Of a stretch of 64,000 nt of DNA, positions 1 to 9,728 are shown in pieces; the first letter of the stretch is position 1, and the number at the start of each line of letters is the position of its first letter. Origin of the DNA: Shinella sp. UYSO24. GTDB taxonomy: Bacteria > Pseudomonadota > Alphaproteobacteria > Rhizobiales > Rhizobiaceae. Location of the stretch: positions 62,001 to 126,000 of the forward strand of contig CABHNZ010000011.1 in NCBI GenBank assembly GCA_902167985.1, written 5' to 3'. Below the pieces are notes generated by a model. That model did no database searches and was not told where the DNA came from. It saw only the letters and a list, made by a program, of their open reading frames with translations. Position numbers and translations under genes: made by a program.

Positions 1-182
1 GGAACGCCGCGCCATTTCCATTCCTCGACGATATCCGGATCGGCGTCATGGATAAGCGCCCGCATCCGCGAAAGCGTTTCACCGCGCCAGTCTGCGAGTT
101 CGGCAATCCGCCGGTCGATCAGCTGCTCCGGCGACAAATCCCCGCCGCTGCCGCTCCCGCCGATTTCCGCCTCATGCGCCAC
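1..182 (-). CDS. DUF1801 family protein, N-terminal part (runs off left edge)
   Basis: Reading the minus strand from a GTG at 182 gives about 60 residues before the window ends. After a Gly/Ser-rich start comes LSPEQLIDRRIAELADWRG and then a stretch containing DADPDIVEEWKWRG, which resembles the opening of DUF1801 (YdhG-like) proteins, small cytosolic proteins without an established biochemical role. The GTG is preferred because GGAGGAG lies five bases upstream and no in-frame ATG precedes the conserved part. The C-terminal part lies outside the window, so neither length nor integrity can be judged. Confidence 0.65.
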   Translation of the reverse strand, partial: MAHEAEIGGSGSGGDLSPEQLIDRRIAELADWRGETLSRMRALIHDADPDIVEEWKWRGV

Positions 183-447
183 GATTACTCCTCCCGCTCC
201 GCCGGCCGCCTGTCCCCTTAGTCATGCCGCAGCACGAGCCGATAGACAATCGACCATCCGAAGCCGGCCAAAACTTGACAGGCTTGACAGGCGATCCCTC
301 TGACCTTAATCGAAAACTGTCCGCAGCCAATGCGGGCCGTAAGCGTCTAACGTCATGCAACGCACTCAACGATCCCGTTTGCGGTCGGAGTGCGCCTGTC
401 TCACGCAAGCCGCTCCGCCAAGACGGGGCAAGCGTGGAAAATCCAAG

Positions 448-1890
448 ATGCCTCCGCAGACTTCTTCCGATACCCCTGCCAGCTCTCCATCCAATGGGAC
501 AACTGGGACCACGGCCGACACGTCGCTGCACGACACCGTCCCGACCGCAACCGCCACTTCCGGCACACCGCAACAAGTCGGCCCCCCAGCAGCGCAGAAC
601 AACGAGCAGAACGCTCGGCAGAAAACCGGCCAGCCTGCATCAGACCCCGTATCACCCGCTGTATCACACGTATCAGCCACCGGATCGGCCCCTGCTTCGC
701 CCCAGGGATCGCCCCCGGCATCAAGCTCGGCCATGATGCGGCTCTACAGTCTCGCCGTCATCCTCTTCGTCTCTTACCTCACCGTGGCGATGGCCCTGCC
801 CGTCGTGCCGGTCTTCGTCGTCCGTGATCTCGGCTTCAGCAATGCGCTGGCGGGCACGGCCGTCGGCATTGCCTTCCTGTCGACCATCGTGACGCGTGGC
901 TATGCCGGAACCCTCTGCGACAAGCGCGGCCCCAAACTTGCCATGTCGCGGGGCCTCATAGCCTATGCGGCGGGCTCGCTGATCTGCCTTCTCGCCGGCC
1001 TGCCGGCGCTTTCGCAAATCGTCGCCTATGCCCTTCTCATCATCGGCCGGCTCGTCATCGGCCTTGGCGAAAGCATGACCGCGGTCGGCGTCATTGCCTG
1101 GGGCATCGGCATTGTCGGCCCTGCCCGTTCCGGCAAGGTTCTGGCCATGGTCGGTGCAGCTCTCTATGGCGCCTTCGCCATCGGCGCGCCGATCGGGCTC
1201 CTTCTGTCGGATCACCTGGGCTTCTCCGGCCTGATGATCGCAAGCACGCTCCTGCCGCTTCTCGGTCTTCTCGCCATCCGCAACATGCCGGGCGTTGCCG
1301 GCAATCCGCATGCAGCCCGCCCGCCGATGATCGAGGTGATCGGCAGGATCTGGCGGCAGGGCGCCATCGTCTGCCTTCAGGGCATCGGCTTTGCCGGGCT
1401 CGGCGCCTTCTTCTCGCTCTACTTCGTCGCCAAAGGCTGGGACAATGCAGGCCTCGGCCTCACCGCCTTCGGTGCCGGCTTCGTGCTCGTCCGCTTCCTC
1501 TTCGGCCACCTGCCCGACAAGCTCGGCGGCTTGCCGGTCGCAATCGGCTCGCTGGCCATCGAGACGATCGGACAGCTCGTCATCTGGCAGGCACAATCGC
1601 CGGGCCTTGCCCTTGTCGGCGCCTTCATGACCGGTCTCGGCTGCTCGATGATCTTCCCGGCCATGGGGCGCGACGTCGTCCACCGGGTACCACAGCACCT
1701 GCGCGGCACGGCGCTTGGCGCCTTCTCGGCCTTTCAGGATCTCGCCTATGGCCTGACCGGCCCGCTCGTCGGCCTGCTGATCGACCGCGCCGGCTATTCG
1801 GTCGTCTTCCTGATCGGCACGGTCGCAGCCGCCCTCGGCCTCGTTCTGGCACTCTCGGTTCGCCGTAATCCGGATCAGTCGGCCGCCTGA
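448..1890 (+). CDS. MFS transporter, YfcJ/YhhS-like, with a long Ser/Thr/Pro-rich N-terminal tail
   Basis: From about residue 96 the protein is a twelve-helix major facilitator: first helix LYSLAVILFVSYLTVAMALP, then TRGYAGTLCDKRGPK (the loop 2-3 signature region) and later GLGCSMIFPAMGRDVV. The pattern fits the E. coli YfcJ/YhhS group of inner-membrane exporters, whose substrates are poorly defined. Residues 1-95 are unusual: a hydrophilic tail of Ser, Thr, Pro, Ala and Gln with no predicted fold. The reading frame opens at 355. I take ATG 448 as start because residues before it look non-coding, but ATG 733 or 736, immediately before the first helix, is the conventional alternative. None of these has a strong ribosome-binding site. 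No frame break is seen in the body. Confidence 0.85.
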   Translation: MPPQTSSDTPASSPSNGTTGTTADTSLHDTVPTATATSGTPQQVGPPAAQNNEQNARQKTGQPASDPVSPAVSHVSATGSAPASPQGSPPASSSAMMRLYSLAVILFVSYLTVAMALPVVPVFVVRDLGFSNALAGTAVGIAFLSTIVTRGYAGTLCDKRGPKLAMSRGLIAYAAGSLICLLAGLPALSQIVAYALLIIGRLVIGLGESMTAVGVIAWGIGIVGPARSGKVLAMVGAALYGAFAIGAPIGLLLSDHLGFSGLMIASTLLPLLGLLAIRNMPGVAGNPHAARPPMIEVIGRIWRQGAIVCLQGIGFAGLGAFFSLYFVAKGWDNAGLGLTAFGAGFVLVRFLFGHLPDKLGGLPVAIGSLAIETIGQLVIWQAQSPGLALVGAFMTGLGCSMIFPAMGRDVVHRVPQHLRGTALGAFSAFQDLAYGLTGPLVGLLIDRAGYSVVFLIGTVAAALGLVLALSVRRNPDQSAA

Positions 1891-2018
1891 CGAGCAACGA
1901 CGATGGTGAAAATGGCGGTTCCGGCACCTCGCCGGGCCCGCCCTTCTCTTGGGCCACCTCACCCTGACATGCAGGCCAGCCGCCCTATATCCCTAAGGTT
2001 CATAGTGAGGAGAACCAC

Positions 2019-2474
2019 ATGCCAATGCCTGCCCTGCCGCTCGATGGCTCCTGCCGCTGCGGCGCAATCCGGATCCGCATCAGCAAGCCGCCGATGATTA
2101 CCATGGCCTGCCATTGCCGCGGCTGCCAGAAGATGAGCGCATCCGCCTATTCCTGCTCGGCCGCCATCCCCTCGGACGGTTTCGAGGTGATTGCCGGCAA
2201 ACCCTTCATCGGCGGCGTGCATGGCGAGGATGTGCACCACTATCATTGCGACTATTGCAAGAGCTGGATCTTCTCGCGCATGGCAGGCATGGATTTCTTC
2301 GTCAATGTCAGGCCGACCATGCTGGACGATGCCACATGGTATGCACCCTTCGTCGAGACCTATACCTCGACAAAACTCGCCTTTGCCGAAACCGGCGCGC
2401 CGCATGCCTATCCAGAATTCCCGCCGATGGATGCCTATGAAGGCCTGATGCGGGATTACGCCGCCTGGCGCTGA
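2019..2474 (+). CDS. GFA family (glutathione-dependent formaldehyde-activating-like / CENP-V fold) protein
   Basis: A 151-residue cytosolic protein with the zinc-binding cysteines of the GFA family in order: GSCRCGAI near residues 11-18, ACHCRGCQK near 30-38 and HYHCDYCKSW in the middle. Family members bind zinc and sometimes glutathione; most, probably including this one, have no proven formaldehyde activity, so the name reflects the fold only. The ATG at 2019 is supported by GAGGAGA eight bases upstream. The gene stands alone between an MFS gene and a secreted SH3 protein, so context gives no function. Length and frame are normal. Confidence 0.85.
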   Translation: MPMPALPLDGSCRCGAIRIRISKPPMITMACHCRGCQKMSASAYSCSAAIPSDGFEVIAGKPFIGGVHGEDVHHYHCDYCKSWIFSRMAGMDFFVNVRPTMLDDATWYAPFVETYTSTKLAFAETGAPHAYPEFPPMDAYEGLMRDYAAWR

Positions 2475-2511
2475 ACGGCCGGCAATGCGGGCCACTCACC
2501 CATTCGTGACA

Positions 2512-2536
2512 GGGCGTGTCCGCTTGCGGCACGCCC
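2512..2536. other. imperfect inverted repeat downstream of the GFA gene
   Basis: GGGCGTG and CACGCCC form the outer stem; CCGC/GCGG extends it inward with one bulged base. There is no T-run after the hairpin, so it is at best a weak or factor-assisted terminator or an RNA-stabilising hairpin. Confidence 0.35.
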
Positions 2537-2633
2537 ATTAACGCGCCGCTAACCCTTCCCGCCTTCAATGCCGACCATCCGGCATTTCCCGCGTCCCATG
2601 ATGGGCCGCATATCAGCCGGCGGAAGTAAAGCA

Positions 2634-3190
2634 TTGAAGACACTGATTATCGCCACGTTTGCGGCACTCGCCGTCATCATCCCGGTCATCGCCGGCCATG
2701 ACCTGAAGGCCGAGCCTGCTGCCGCGCCGGCCGCCGGCAGCTGGACGAAGAAGGGCCGCGAGACCGGCTTCCCCGTGCCGCGTTTCGTCTCGCTCAGGCC
2801 CGCGAGGCACGCATGCGTGTCGGCCCCTCCACCGATTACGGCACGTCCTATATCTATTCCGCCCGCGGCCTGCCGCTGGAAATCACCGAGGAATACGGTC
2901 ACTGGCGCCGCGTGCGCGACATGGATGGCGCAAGCGGCTGGATGACGGCCGCCCTTCTGTCGGGAGATCGCACCGCCGTCGTCGGCCCCTGGCTGAAAAA
3001 GCCGGTCGCCCTGCGCTCCGAGCCGAGCAGCGGCGCAGGCGTGGTGGCAAAACTCCAGGCCCGCGTCATGCTGAGCGTGCGCCATTGCGACGGCACATGG
3101 TGCGAGGCAGCGCTGATACGGCACGATCTGAGCGGCTATATCCAGCAGGCCTCGCTCTGGGGCGTCTATCCGGGCGAAAACATCAAATAG
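2634..3190 (+). CDS. secreted SH3-domain protein (SH3_4/DUF1058-like), frame broken once
   Basis: Starting at TTG 2634 (GGAAG seven bases upstream) the product opens with a signal-peptide-like segment, KTLIIATFAALAVIIPVIAG, then an Ala/Pro linker and a bacterial SH3 domain. The domain is recognisable from VPRFVSL and, in the next frame, MRVGPSTDYGTSYIY, EITEEYGHWRRVRD and GWMTAALLSG, with a second SH3-like half to the end. Such periplasmic proteins are thought to bind peptidoglycan or partner proteins. The frame breaks near 2798: one extra G in CAGGCCCGC would give a continuous RFVSLRAREARMRVG. Alternative starts are ATG 2568, 2598 and 2601. The gene converges on the carboxypeptidase, with 21 bases between the stops. 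Confidence 0.75.
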
Positions 3191-3211
3191 TCGCCCGGAT
3201 CGGTCGAGATA

Positions 3212-4476
3212 TCACTGCACCACGAAGCAGTTGAAGGATTTCGCCTGCAACTGCGCGCAGGCCTGCGCCGCCACCTGCTTGTCGGCAAAGCCGACGATGC
3301 GCGCGCGGAACATCTCGCGCTTGCCATCCGCATAGCTCTCGACGCTCGGCGCAGATGCTGGAACCGGCCGGAAATCACGGGGATGGCCTTGTTGAGTGTT
3401 GCCGATGCCTGATCGCGGCTGGCGCCGGCTGCGATCTGGATGCGCCAGATCGGCCCGACCGGCTGCTGCGGCGTGGCATAGAGGTTGGTGGTTGCCGGGC
3501 GTGCCGGTGCATTGGCGCCGAGCATAGCAGGCTGGCTTGCGGTCCCTGCAACAGCGTTCGAACCCGCAGCTCCCCCGGCAAAGGCCAGCGCCTGACGGGA
3601 ACCATCCGCCGCCATCTGCCCGCCTGCCGGCCGCTTGGCACGATCGACAGCCGCCATCGCGTCATTGGACGGAGCGGCAGGACGAACGAACTGGTCGAGC
3701 AGCGCCGCCATCTGGTCGTCGCGCTTGCGGGCCGTCTTGCCGCCGAGAACGACGCCGATGATCCGGCGCCCGTCAACCGTCACGGAACTGGCGATATTGA
3801 AGCCCGAGGCATTGGTGAAGCCGGTCTTGATACCATCCATGCCGGGATAGCGATACATGAGATTGTTGTGGCCACGCAGGCGCTTGCCGCGAAATTCCAT
3901 GTTCGGCGAGGAAAACAGCGCATATTCCTTCGGGAAATTCTGCACCAGCGCCAGCGAAAGCACGGCCATGTCATGCGCCGTCGTCACCTGCTGGTCGTCG
4001 GGCAGACCCGATGCGTTGCGGAAGACGGTCGAGGTCATGCCGAGCTGGCGCGCACGCGCCGTCATGACGCTGGCAAAATGCTCTTCGTCACCGCCGAGGA
4101 AATCACCCATTGCCGCCGCCGCGTCATTGGCCGAGCGCACGATCATTGCGAGTACCGCTTCGCGCACGGTGATCGTCTGGCCGGCGGGCAGGCCGAGCTT
4201 GGTCGGGCTTTTCGACGCCGCATTCGGCGTCATCATGACAGTATCGTCCCAGCGGATCTTGCCGGCGCGCAATGTCTCGAAGGTCAGGTAAAGCGTCATC
4301 ATCTTGGTCAGAGATGCCGGATGGTTCAGCTCGTCGGCATTTTCCGAAGCGAGAACCTTCTTGTTGGTGGCATCATAGATGAAGTGGGCATAACCCGCCT
4401 GGGCATTGCTGGCTCCTGCCACAAGGCAAAGAGCCATGAGCAGGAACGAGATCCCGCCGCGCACTGACTTGAACAT
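3212..4476 (-). CDS. D-alanyl-D-alanine carboxypeptidase (peptidase S11) with C-terminal SPOR-like domain, frame broken once
   Basis: A periplasmic penicillin-binding enzyme that trims the terminal D-Ala from peptidoglycan stem peptides. Residues 1-27 are a signal peptide ending NAQA. The three active-site motifs are all present: SLTK (Ser55-Lys58), SAN (115-117) and KTG (217-219). A Pro/Ala-rich linker follows, then a SPOR-like domain (IWRIQIAAGASRDQASATL...) that would bind denuded glycan strands. Near 3363 the frame shifts. Adding one C on the plus strand in GAACCGG restores the SPOR ending ...ESYADGKREMFRARI and a stop at 3212; the unshifted frame runs on to 3166 with unlikely Arg/Ser-rich sequence. 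Confidence 0.88.
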
Positions 4477-4624
4477 TATTTTCCCTCGTTACGTGCGCGG
4501 ACCATAGGCCAAGCCGCCCGATTTTGAAACCGCAAGTACGGCCTTTGCCTGTTTTTCCCGCTGGAGGCACGGCGAGCCATGCAGAAAGACGAGGCTTTTC
4601 CGCATGTTCGCAATAACGCAGGGA

Positions 4625-6172
4625 TCAGCCTGTTTTCGTCAATGTCCGCCGCACGGCATCCCGCCAGCCGCGAATAAGCGCGCTGCGCGTGCGTCGCTCC
4701 ATCGCCGGTTCGAATCGTTTCTGGCGTGCCCAGAGGTCACAGAACGCCTCCTGATCCGGCCACACCCCTGCCCGCGAGCCGGCAAGCCATGCGGCCCCGA
4801 GCGCCGTCGTCTCCAGAATGACCGGCCGGTCCACCGGCGCATCGAGGAGATCGGCCAGCCGCTGCATCGTCCAGTCGGAGGCAACCATGCCGCCATCGAC
4901 GCGCAGCACGGTATCGCCGCCCGCCTTACCACCGGCCTTGGCACCACCCGCCTTTGACCCGCGTGCCCGCCAGTCCTTGCGCATCGCTTCGAGGAGATCA
5001 TTGGTCTGGTAGCAGACGGCCTCCAGCGCCGCGCGCGAAATTTCCGCCGGCCCGGTCGCCCGTGTGAGGCCGAAGAGCGCGCCACGCGCCTCCGGATCCC
5101 AATGCGGCGCGCCAAGACCGGTAAAGGCCGGCACCAGATAGACCGCCTGCCCCGGATCGGCCTTTTCCGCCAGTTCGCCGGATTGCGAGGCCTTGTCGAT
5201 GATCTTCAACCCGTCGCGCAGCCATTGCACGGCCGCCCCGGCAATGAAGATCGAGCCCTCCAGCGCATAGGTGGTCTTGCCGTTCAGGCGGTAGGCAATC
5301 GTGGTGAGCAGCCGGTTCTTCGAGCGCACCAGATCCTTGCCGGTATTGAGAACCGCAAAGCAGCCGGTGCCATAGGTGGATTTGACCATGCCCGGCGAAA
5401 AGCAGGCCTGCCCGATGGTTGCCGCCTGCTGGTCGCCGGCCACGCCGAGGATCGGGATTTCCGCGCCGAACAGCGCCTTGTCGGTGACGCCGAAATCCGC
5501 GGCGCAATCCTTCACCTGCGGCAGCATCGAAGCCGGCACCCGCAGGATATCGCAGAGATCCGCATCCCAGCGGTTCTTGCGGATATCGAAAAGCAGCGTG
5601 CGCGAGGCATTCGTCGCATCCGTCACGAAGCTTCGCCCGCCGGTCAGCCGATAGATGAGAAACGTGTCGATCGTGCCGAAACAAAGCTCGCCGGCATCCG
5701 CCTTCTTGCGCGCGCCGCGCACATTGGAGAGGATCCAAGACAGTTTCGTGCCGGAAAAATAGGGATCCAGAATAAGCCCGGTGCGGCGGATGAACAGCCC
5801 CTCCAGCCCCTCGGCCTTCAACCGTTCGCAATAATCGGATGTGCGCCTGTCCTGCCAGACGATGGCATTATAGACCGGCTTGCCGGTCTTGCGGTTCCAG
5901 ACGACCGATGTTTCGCGCTGGTTGGTAATACCGATCGCCGCGATATCGCCGGCTTCGAGCTTCGCCTTGGCGAGCGCGTCCTTGACGGTCGAAAGCACGC
6001 TCTGCCAGATTTCTTCCGGATCATGCTCCACCCAGCCCGACCGCGGAAAGACCTGCGGAAACTCCTTCTGGCCGGTGGCAACCACCGTCATCTTTTGGTC
6101 GAAAATGATCGCCCGTGTCGATGTCGTTCCCTGGTCGATGGCCAGTATATAGCCCGACGTCTTGCCTGCCAT
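4625..6172 (-). CDS. glpK: glycerol kinase
   Basis: ATP-dependent phosphorylation of glycerol to sn-glycerol 3-phosphate, an FGGY-family cytosolic kinase. Seen: N-terminal [15 protein letters not shown], the [14 protein letters not shown] region, [23 protein letters not shown] and [15 protein letters not shown]. The length, about 515 residues, is slightly above usual because a Gly/Ala/Lys insertion ([16 protein letters not shown]) sits just before the LRVDGG motif. The frame also opens at GTG 6178, but ATG 6172 is better placed behind a GGAGGGAGGG ribosome-binding site. No glycerol facilitator or dehydrogenase gene is adjacent. The frame is intact. Confidence 0.95.
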   Translation of the reverse strand: MAGKTSGYILAIDQGTTSTRAIIFDQKMTVVATGQKEFPQVFPRSGWVEHDPEEIWQSVLSTVKDALAKAKLEAGDIAAIGITNQRETSVVWNRKTGKPVYNAIVWQDRRTSDYCERLKAEGLEGLFIRRTGLILDPYFSGTKLSWILSNVRGARKKADAGELCFGTIDTFLIYRLTGGRSFVTDATNASRTLLFDIRKNRWDADLCDILRVPASMLPQVKDCAADFGVTDKALFGAEIPILGVAGDQQAATIGQACFSPGMVKSTYGTGCFAVLNTGKDLVRSKNRLLTTIAYRLNGKTTYALEGSIFIAGAAVQWLRDGLKIIDKASQSGELAEKADPGQAVYLVPAFTGLGAPHWDPEARGALFGLTRATGPAEISRAALEAVCYQTNDLLEAMRKDWRARGSKAGGAKAGGKAGGDTVLRVDGGMVASDWTMQRLADLLDAPVDRPVILETTALGAAWLAGSRAGVWPDQEAFCDLWARQKRFEPAMERRTRSALIRGWRDAVRRTLTKTG

Positions 6173-6435
6173 GCACACCCTCCCTCCATTCGGCCGCCCT
6201 TCTCCCGAAAACGGCCCCTCTCACGTCTTTCGATCACATAAGGCGTCGCGCGAAAAGAAAAATGGTGATGTCATCGCCGGAATTTACATTAGAAAAATCG
6301 AATAAAACTCACCTGTTGATAACCCGCGGGAACCTGAGGCATTTTAACGATTGCATTAACTCTGCTTTTGCTTGTGGCGGGTAGCGTCCGCCTCGTCCCT
6401 TGGTGTCAGAACTAGAGATTCGAAAGGAGGTCGGA

Positions 6436-7640
6436 ATGATTCCGATACCGGCGACAGCCTCCGTCGCTTTCAAGAAGTCTTTGACTTTCAAGATCTTTTC
6501 CATCTGCTTCATCTGCGTCCACGTTCCCCTGATTGCGCTTGTCGCCTATCTTTTTGCGGGTTTTCACGTCGAGGCGGTGAGCGTCTTTACCTTAATGCTG
6601 ATAGCCACTCTGATTGGCACGGCGACCTGCCTTCTGGCCCTCTGGCGCCTGCTTGGCCCCCTGCGAAACCTGACATCACAGGTAACGCGCTACCGGGCCG
6701 ATGGCACGCCGGTGGAAATGATCATCGACAACAAGGATGAGATCGGCCTTCTGACCTCTGCCGTCACCGGCATGATCAGCGAGGCGACGCACTGATGAAG
6801 CGCCTGCGCCATCAGGCAACCACCGATCCGCTCACAGGCCTCGGCAATCGCCGCTGGCTGGGTGAACGCGTGGGCGAAGAGCTTGCCCGCGCCGAGCGCC
6901 AGGGCGAAGCCGTCACGCTCGTCGTCTTCGACCTCGACCGGTTCAAGGCGATCAACGACACCCATGGCCATGATGTCGGCGACAAGGTGCTGATGGCAGC
7001 AAGCGAGATGGTGAAGAGCGCATTGCGCCCCTATGATCTGGCCGCCCGTATCGGCGGCGAGGAATTCTGCATCGTCCTGCCGCGCACCGACAAGGCAGGG
7101 GCCGCCGCCTTTGCCGAGCGTCTGCGCCTGATGCTGGAGGGCTCGACCATCGCCCCGCTCGCCACCGGCCGTGTCACCGCAAGCTTCGGCATCTGCCAGG
7201 CGACAGCCGGAAGCCGCCTGCAGCAGATGCTGAAGGAGGCCGATACGGCGCTCTACCGCGCCAAGGAAACCGGCCGCAACCGCATCGTCATCGCGGATCA
7301 ACCCGTCTCGCAGGCGCCATACCGCCCCGGCCACCGGGCCTCGATGAAGGCAAAATCATCGCTCGGGGGCATTTCCGTCAGCGTCGAGCGTATGCTGGAC
7401 AATCAGCGCCGCCATCATGCCAATCATCAGGCCAGTCATCAGGCCAGCCATCAGGCCAATCAGCAGGCGGCGCGGCCGAACGAGATCAGGCCGGCCCGGC
7501 ACGACGAGCGTACTGCCCAGTCTAGCCAGTCTAGCCAGTCTAGCCATTCGCTCCCCGGCTCAAGCCATGGACCGACCGGCAGCAGCTTCACGTCAGGCAA
7601 GATGCCCGGCGCCTCGCAGGATGGCGACCCCACGCCCTGA
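6436..7640 (+). CDS. membrane-bound diguanylate cyclase (GGDEF), frame broken once, repeat-encoded tail
   Basis: Makes cyclic di-GMP from two GTP. ATG 6436 has a perfect AAAGGAGG site five bases upstream. Two membrane helices (about residues 15-70) lead into a HAMP-like linker, then a GGDEF domain with DPLTGLGNRRWL, DLDRFKAINDTHGHDVGD, the inhibitory-site RxxD (RPYD) and, five residues on, the active-site signature GGEEF. Observed DNA stops at 6795 in an ATGA overlap, which could look like two coupled genes. One added G in GAGGCGACG (near 6783) joins HAMP and GGDEF as ...SEGDALMKRLRHQATTD, the usual architecture, so I treat it as one gene. The C-terminus carries His/Gln/Ala and Ser/Gln tandem repeats. 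Confidence 0.85.
7425..7460 (+). repeat. 12-bp tandem repeat, three copies, inside the diguanylate cyclase tail
   Basis: CATCAGGCCAGT, CATCAGGCCAGC and CATCAGGCCAAT follow one another; a partly matching fourth unit (CAGCAGGCG) comes next. In frame they encode the His-Gln-Ala-Ser/Asn repeats after the GGDEF domain. A unit length divisible by three means copy changes keep the frame. Confidence 0.85.
7518..7544 (+). repeat. 9-bp tandem repeat, three copies, inside the diguanylate cyclase tail
   Basis: CAGTCTAGC occurs three times in direct succession and encodes Gln-Ser-Ser repeats near the C-terminus of the same protein. It is a separate repeat from the 12-bp tract about 60 bases upstream. Confidence 0.85.
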
Positions 7641-7680
7641 TAACGACGATGACGGGATCGACCGATGACACAGGATACGA

Positions 7681-7710
7681 AAAAGGGCCGCATTCCCAGC
7701 GGCCCTTTCT
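7681..7710. terminator. bidirectional rho-independent terminator between convergent genes
   Basis: AAAGGGCCGC (682-691) pairs perfectly with GCGGCCCTTT (699-708) across a 7-base loop. A-rich sequence lies before it and TTTCTC after, so it can serve both the diguanylate cyclase (plus) and the small secreted protein gene (minus), which converge here. Confidence 0.8.
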
Positions 7711-7741
7711 CATATTCCGGATGTCTTCGATCGGCTGAGGA

Positions 7742-8196
7742 TCAGCCGGCAGACTTGATGCTGGTATTGCAAAGGCTCCAGTAGCCGCCGCCCTTCTGGA
7801 TCCACTTCAGGTCGCCGAGCGAGCCATTGTCCTTGGCGGTGTGATAGGCGTCGACGCAGGTCTTCAGGCGAGCCTTGCCGGGCGTTTCGCTGGCATATTT
7901 CTTGTCGATCGCCTTCGGGAAGGTCACGCCCTTCGGCGCTGCAGTCGTCGGCTTTGCCGGTTCCTTTTCGCTCGTGGCAGCGACATCCGCCTCGTCGGCC
8001 TTGTCGGCGGCAGCCGCATCGGCGCCGCAGAACTTGGCGCGGAAGTCGTTCCACTTGGTATCCTTGGCGGAGCGTCGGCCTTGGCAGCCTGATACTTGAC
8101 GCTGCATTCCTTCATCGTCAGCGCATGCGCCGGCGAGGAAAGCACGAAGGCGGCAAGCAGCGAGCCTGCAGCGGAGAGAAGCAGTTTGTGCGACAT
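7742..8196 (-). CDS. small secreted protein of unknown function, frame broken once
   Basis: The product begins with a signal peptide (MSHKLLLSAAGSLLAAFVLS, cleavage after AHA), then TMKECSVKYQAAKAD. After a one-base shift near 8067 it continues AKDTKWNDFRAKFCG, a Thr/Ala/Lys linker, VTFPKAIDKKYASETPGKAR, LKTCVDAYHTAKDNGSLGDL and an aromatic ending GGGYWSLCN. I recognise the KECSVKYQAAK...WNDFR pattern as common in rhizobial exported proteins (called PsiF-like in some annotations) but know no activity. Cysteines in both halves suggest an oxidised periplasmic fold. One added C on the coding strand in GACGCTCCGCC joins the halves as KADASAKDTKW. The upstream half alone would be only 90 residues. 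Confidence 0.75.
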
Positions 8197-8263
8197 GGTG
8201 TTGCCTCAGTCTATGAGTGTTGCAATGTTGTTGTCGTTATCGTCAGTCTTCGCTTCCGCCGCA

Positions 8264-8611
8264 TTACGACGGAAGTGTTCCGCCCGGGCTCGCCTGATCG
8301 ACGGTTTCCGGCAGATGCTTGGCAAGAAGTTCCGGTACGGCGCTGATATCGACGCCGAGCTTGGCGGCAAGGCCCTGTACCTGTTCCGAAGAAAGTGCGG
8401 AGCGGATCTGATCGGCAGTGATCGGAATATTGTCGCCGGTGCCGATCCAGGATGCCACCTGCTTGCCGAGACCGCTGTCGTTCAGCTGTGCCAGAACGCC
8501 ATCGAGCCCGCCGGCATTCTGGAAGACATCCTCGGCAATCGACATCAGGTTGACCGGCTTGCCGCTCAGGGCATCGCTGATGACGCTGCCCAGATTATCG
8601 AACAATCCCAT
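8264..8611 (-). CDS. YidB/DUF937 family protein
   Basis: A 115-residue protein starting MGLFDNLGSVISDALSGKPV and containing QNAGGLDGVLAQLNDSGLGK, then VASWIGTGDNIPITADQIRSAL, the typical YidB pattern (helical, glycine-turn rich, unknown function, often up-regulated in envelope or stationary stress in other bacteria). The frame opens further upstream at 8662, but ATG 8611 is preceded by GGGAGGA and matches the family start. It ends in an unstructured DQASPGGTLPS tail. It stands alone between the small secreted gene and bdhA, transcribed away from bdhA. Confidence 0.85.
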   Translation of the reverse strand: MGLFDNLGSVISDALSGKPVNLMSIAEDVFQNAGGLDGVLAQLNDSGLGKQVASWIGTGDNIPITADQIRSALSSEQVQGLAAKLGVDISAVPELLAKHLPETVDQASPGGTLPS

Positions 8612-8886
8612 GACATTCCTCCCGGTTTTACCAGTCGTTGTTTTGGAACTCGATGATAGCACTCGCCCCGAACCCTGTCATCAGAGACGAAAGGCCGGGC
8701 GGCAAGATAAGAGCCCTGCCGAATTCGTGAAAGACACTCGGAAATCGCCAAAAATACAAGCCTGTCGTGTGGCCGTTCCGATTGCCAGAGATCCGCATTT
8801 GGGAATAACCTGCCATCTGTTGCGGCGCGGGAGAACGCCACGGCAGGCAAGCCAGCACAGGACTGTTTTCAGGGAGAGACCGTCAG

Positions 8887-9675
8887 ATGCCAGAGATCAA
8901 GGCCAGAACCGTCGTCGTCACCGGCTCAACCTCCGGAATAGGGCTCGGCATAGCGCGCGCCTTTGCCGCAGAGGGGGCCAATGTGGTCATCAACGGATTT
9001 GGCAAGGCCGACGAGATCGAGGTGATTCGCCGGAAACTAGAGGAGGAAGGCGCAACCACCGCCCTCTACCACCCCGCCGACATGACGAAACCGGACGAGA
9101 TCGGGAACCTGATCGCCACCGCGAGCGACAAATTCGGCGGCGTCGATGTGCTCATCAACAATGCCGGCATCCAGCATGTGGCAAAGATCGAGGAGTTTCC
9201 GCCGGAAAAATGGGATCAGCTGATCGCCATCCTCCTCTCCTCCGCCTTCCACACGATGCGCCACGCGATCCCGCTGATGAAGGCAAAGGGCAAGGGCCGC
9301 ATCATCAACGTCGCCTCCGCCCATGGCCTCGTCGCCTCGCCCTTCAAGTCCGCCTATGTCGCGGCCAAACACGGCATCATGGGGCTGACCAAGACGGCAG
9401 CGCTCGAACTGGCGCAATCCGGCATCACCGTCAACGCCATCTGCCCCGGCTTCGTGCTGACCCCGCTCGTCGAAAAGCAGATCCCCGATCAGGCGCGCGA
9501 GAAAGGCATCAGCGAGGCGCAGGTGAAGGATGAGGTCATGCTGCGCCTTCAGGCGACGAAGGAATTCGTCGGCATAGAGGAAGTCGCCGCCGCCGCGCTT
9601 TATCTTGCGAGTGATGCGGCAAGAAGTGTGACAGGCACACATATCTCCGTCGACGGCGGCTGGACGGCGCAGTAG
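8887..9675 (+). CDS. bdhA: D-3-hydroxybutyrate dehydrogenase
   Basis: NAD-dependent short-chain dehydrogenase converting 3-hydroxybutyrate to acetoacetate, part of poly-hydroxybutyrate and ketone-body use. Seen: cofactor site TGSTSGIGLGIA (residues 12-23), NNAG at 91-94, catalytic Ser144, Tyr157 and Lys161 in SAYVAAKHG, and the BdhA-specific HxHG-type segment NVASAHGLVASPFKSAY. The length (262) is standard and the frame intact. GGGAG lies nine bases before the ATG. A PHB depolymerase gene is present about 46 kb away; nothing in the immediate neighbourhood is linked. Confidence 0.93.
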   Translation: MPEIKARTVVVTGSTSGIGLGIARAFAAEGANVVINGFGKADEIEVIRRKLEEEGATTALYHPADMTKPDEIGNLIATASDKFGGVDVLINNAGIQHVAKIEEFPPEKWDQLIAILLSSAFHTMRHAIPLMKAKGKGRIINVASAHGLVASPFKSAYVAAKHGIMGLTKTAALELAQSGITVNAICPGFVLTPLVEKQIPDQAREKGISEAQVKDEVMLRLQATKEFVGIEEVAAAALYLASDAARSVTGTHISVDGGWTAQ

Positions 9676-9728
9676 TATTTCAATCGAATTGCAACGAAAG
9701 CCGTAAGAACGGCGGACGAAGGAGAGAC

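Noticed and set aside
3355..4467. Plus-strand frame of 370 codons over the carboxypeptidase
   Set aside because: His/Arg-rich sequence antisense to a gene with intact SxxK, SxN and KTG motifs.
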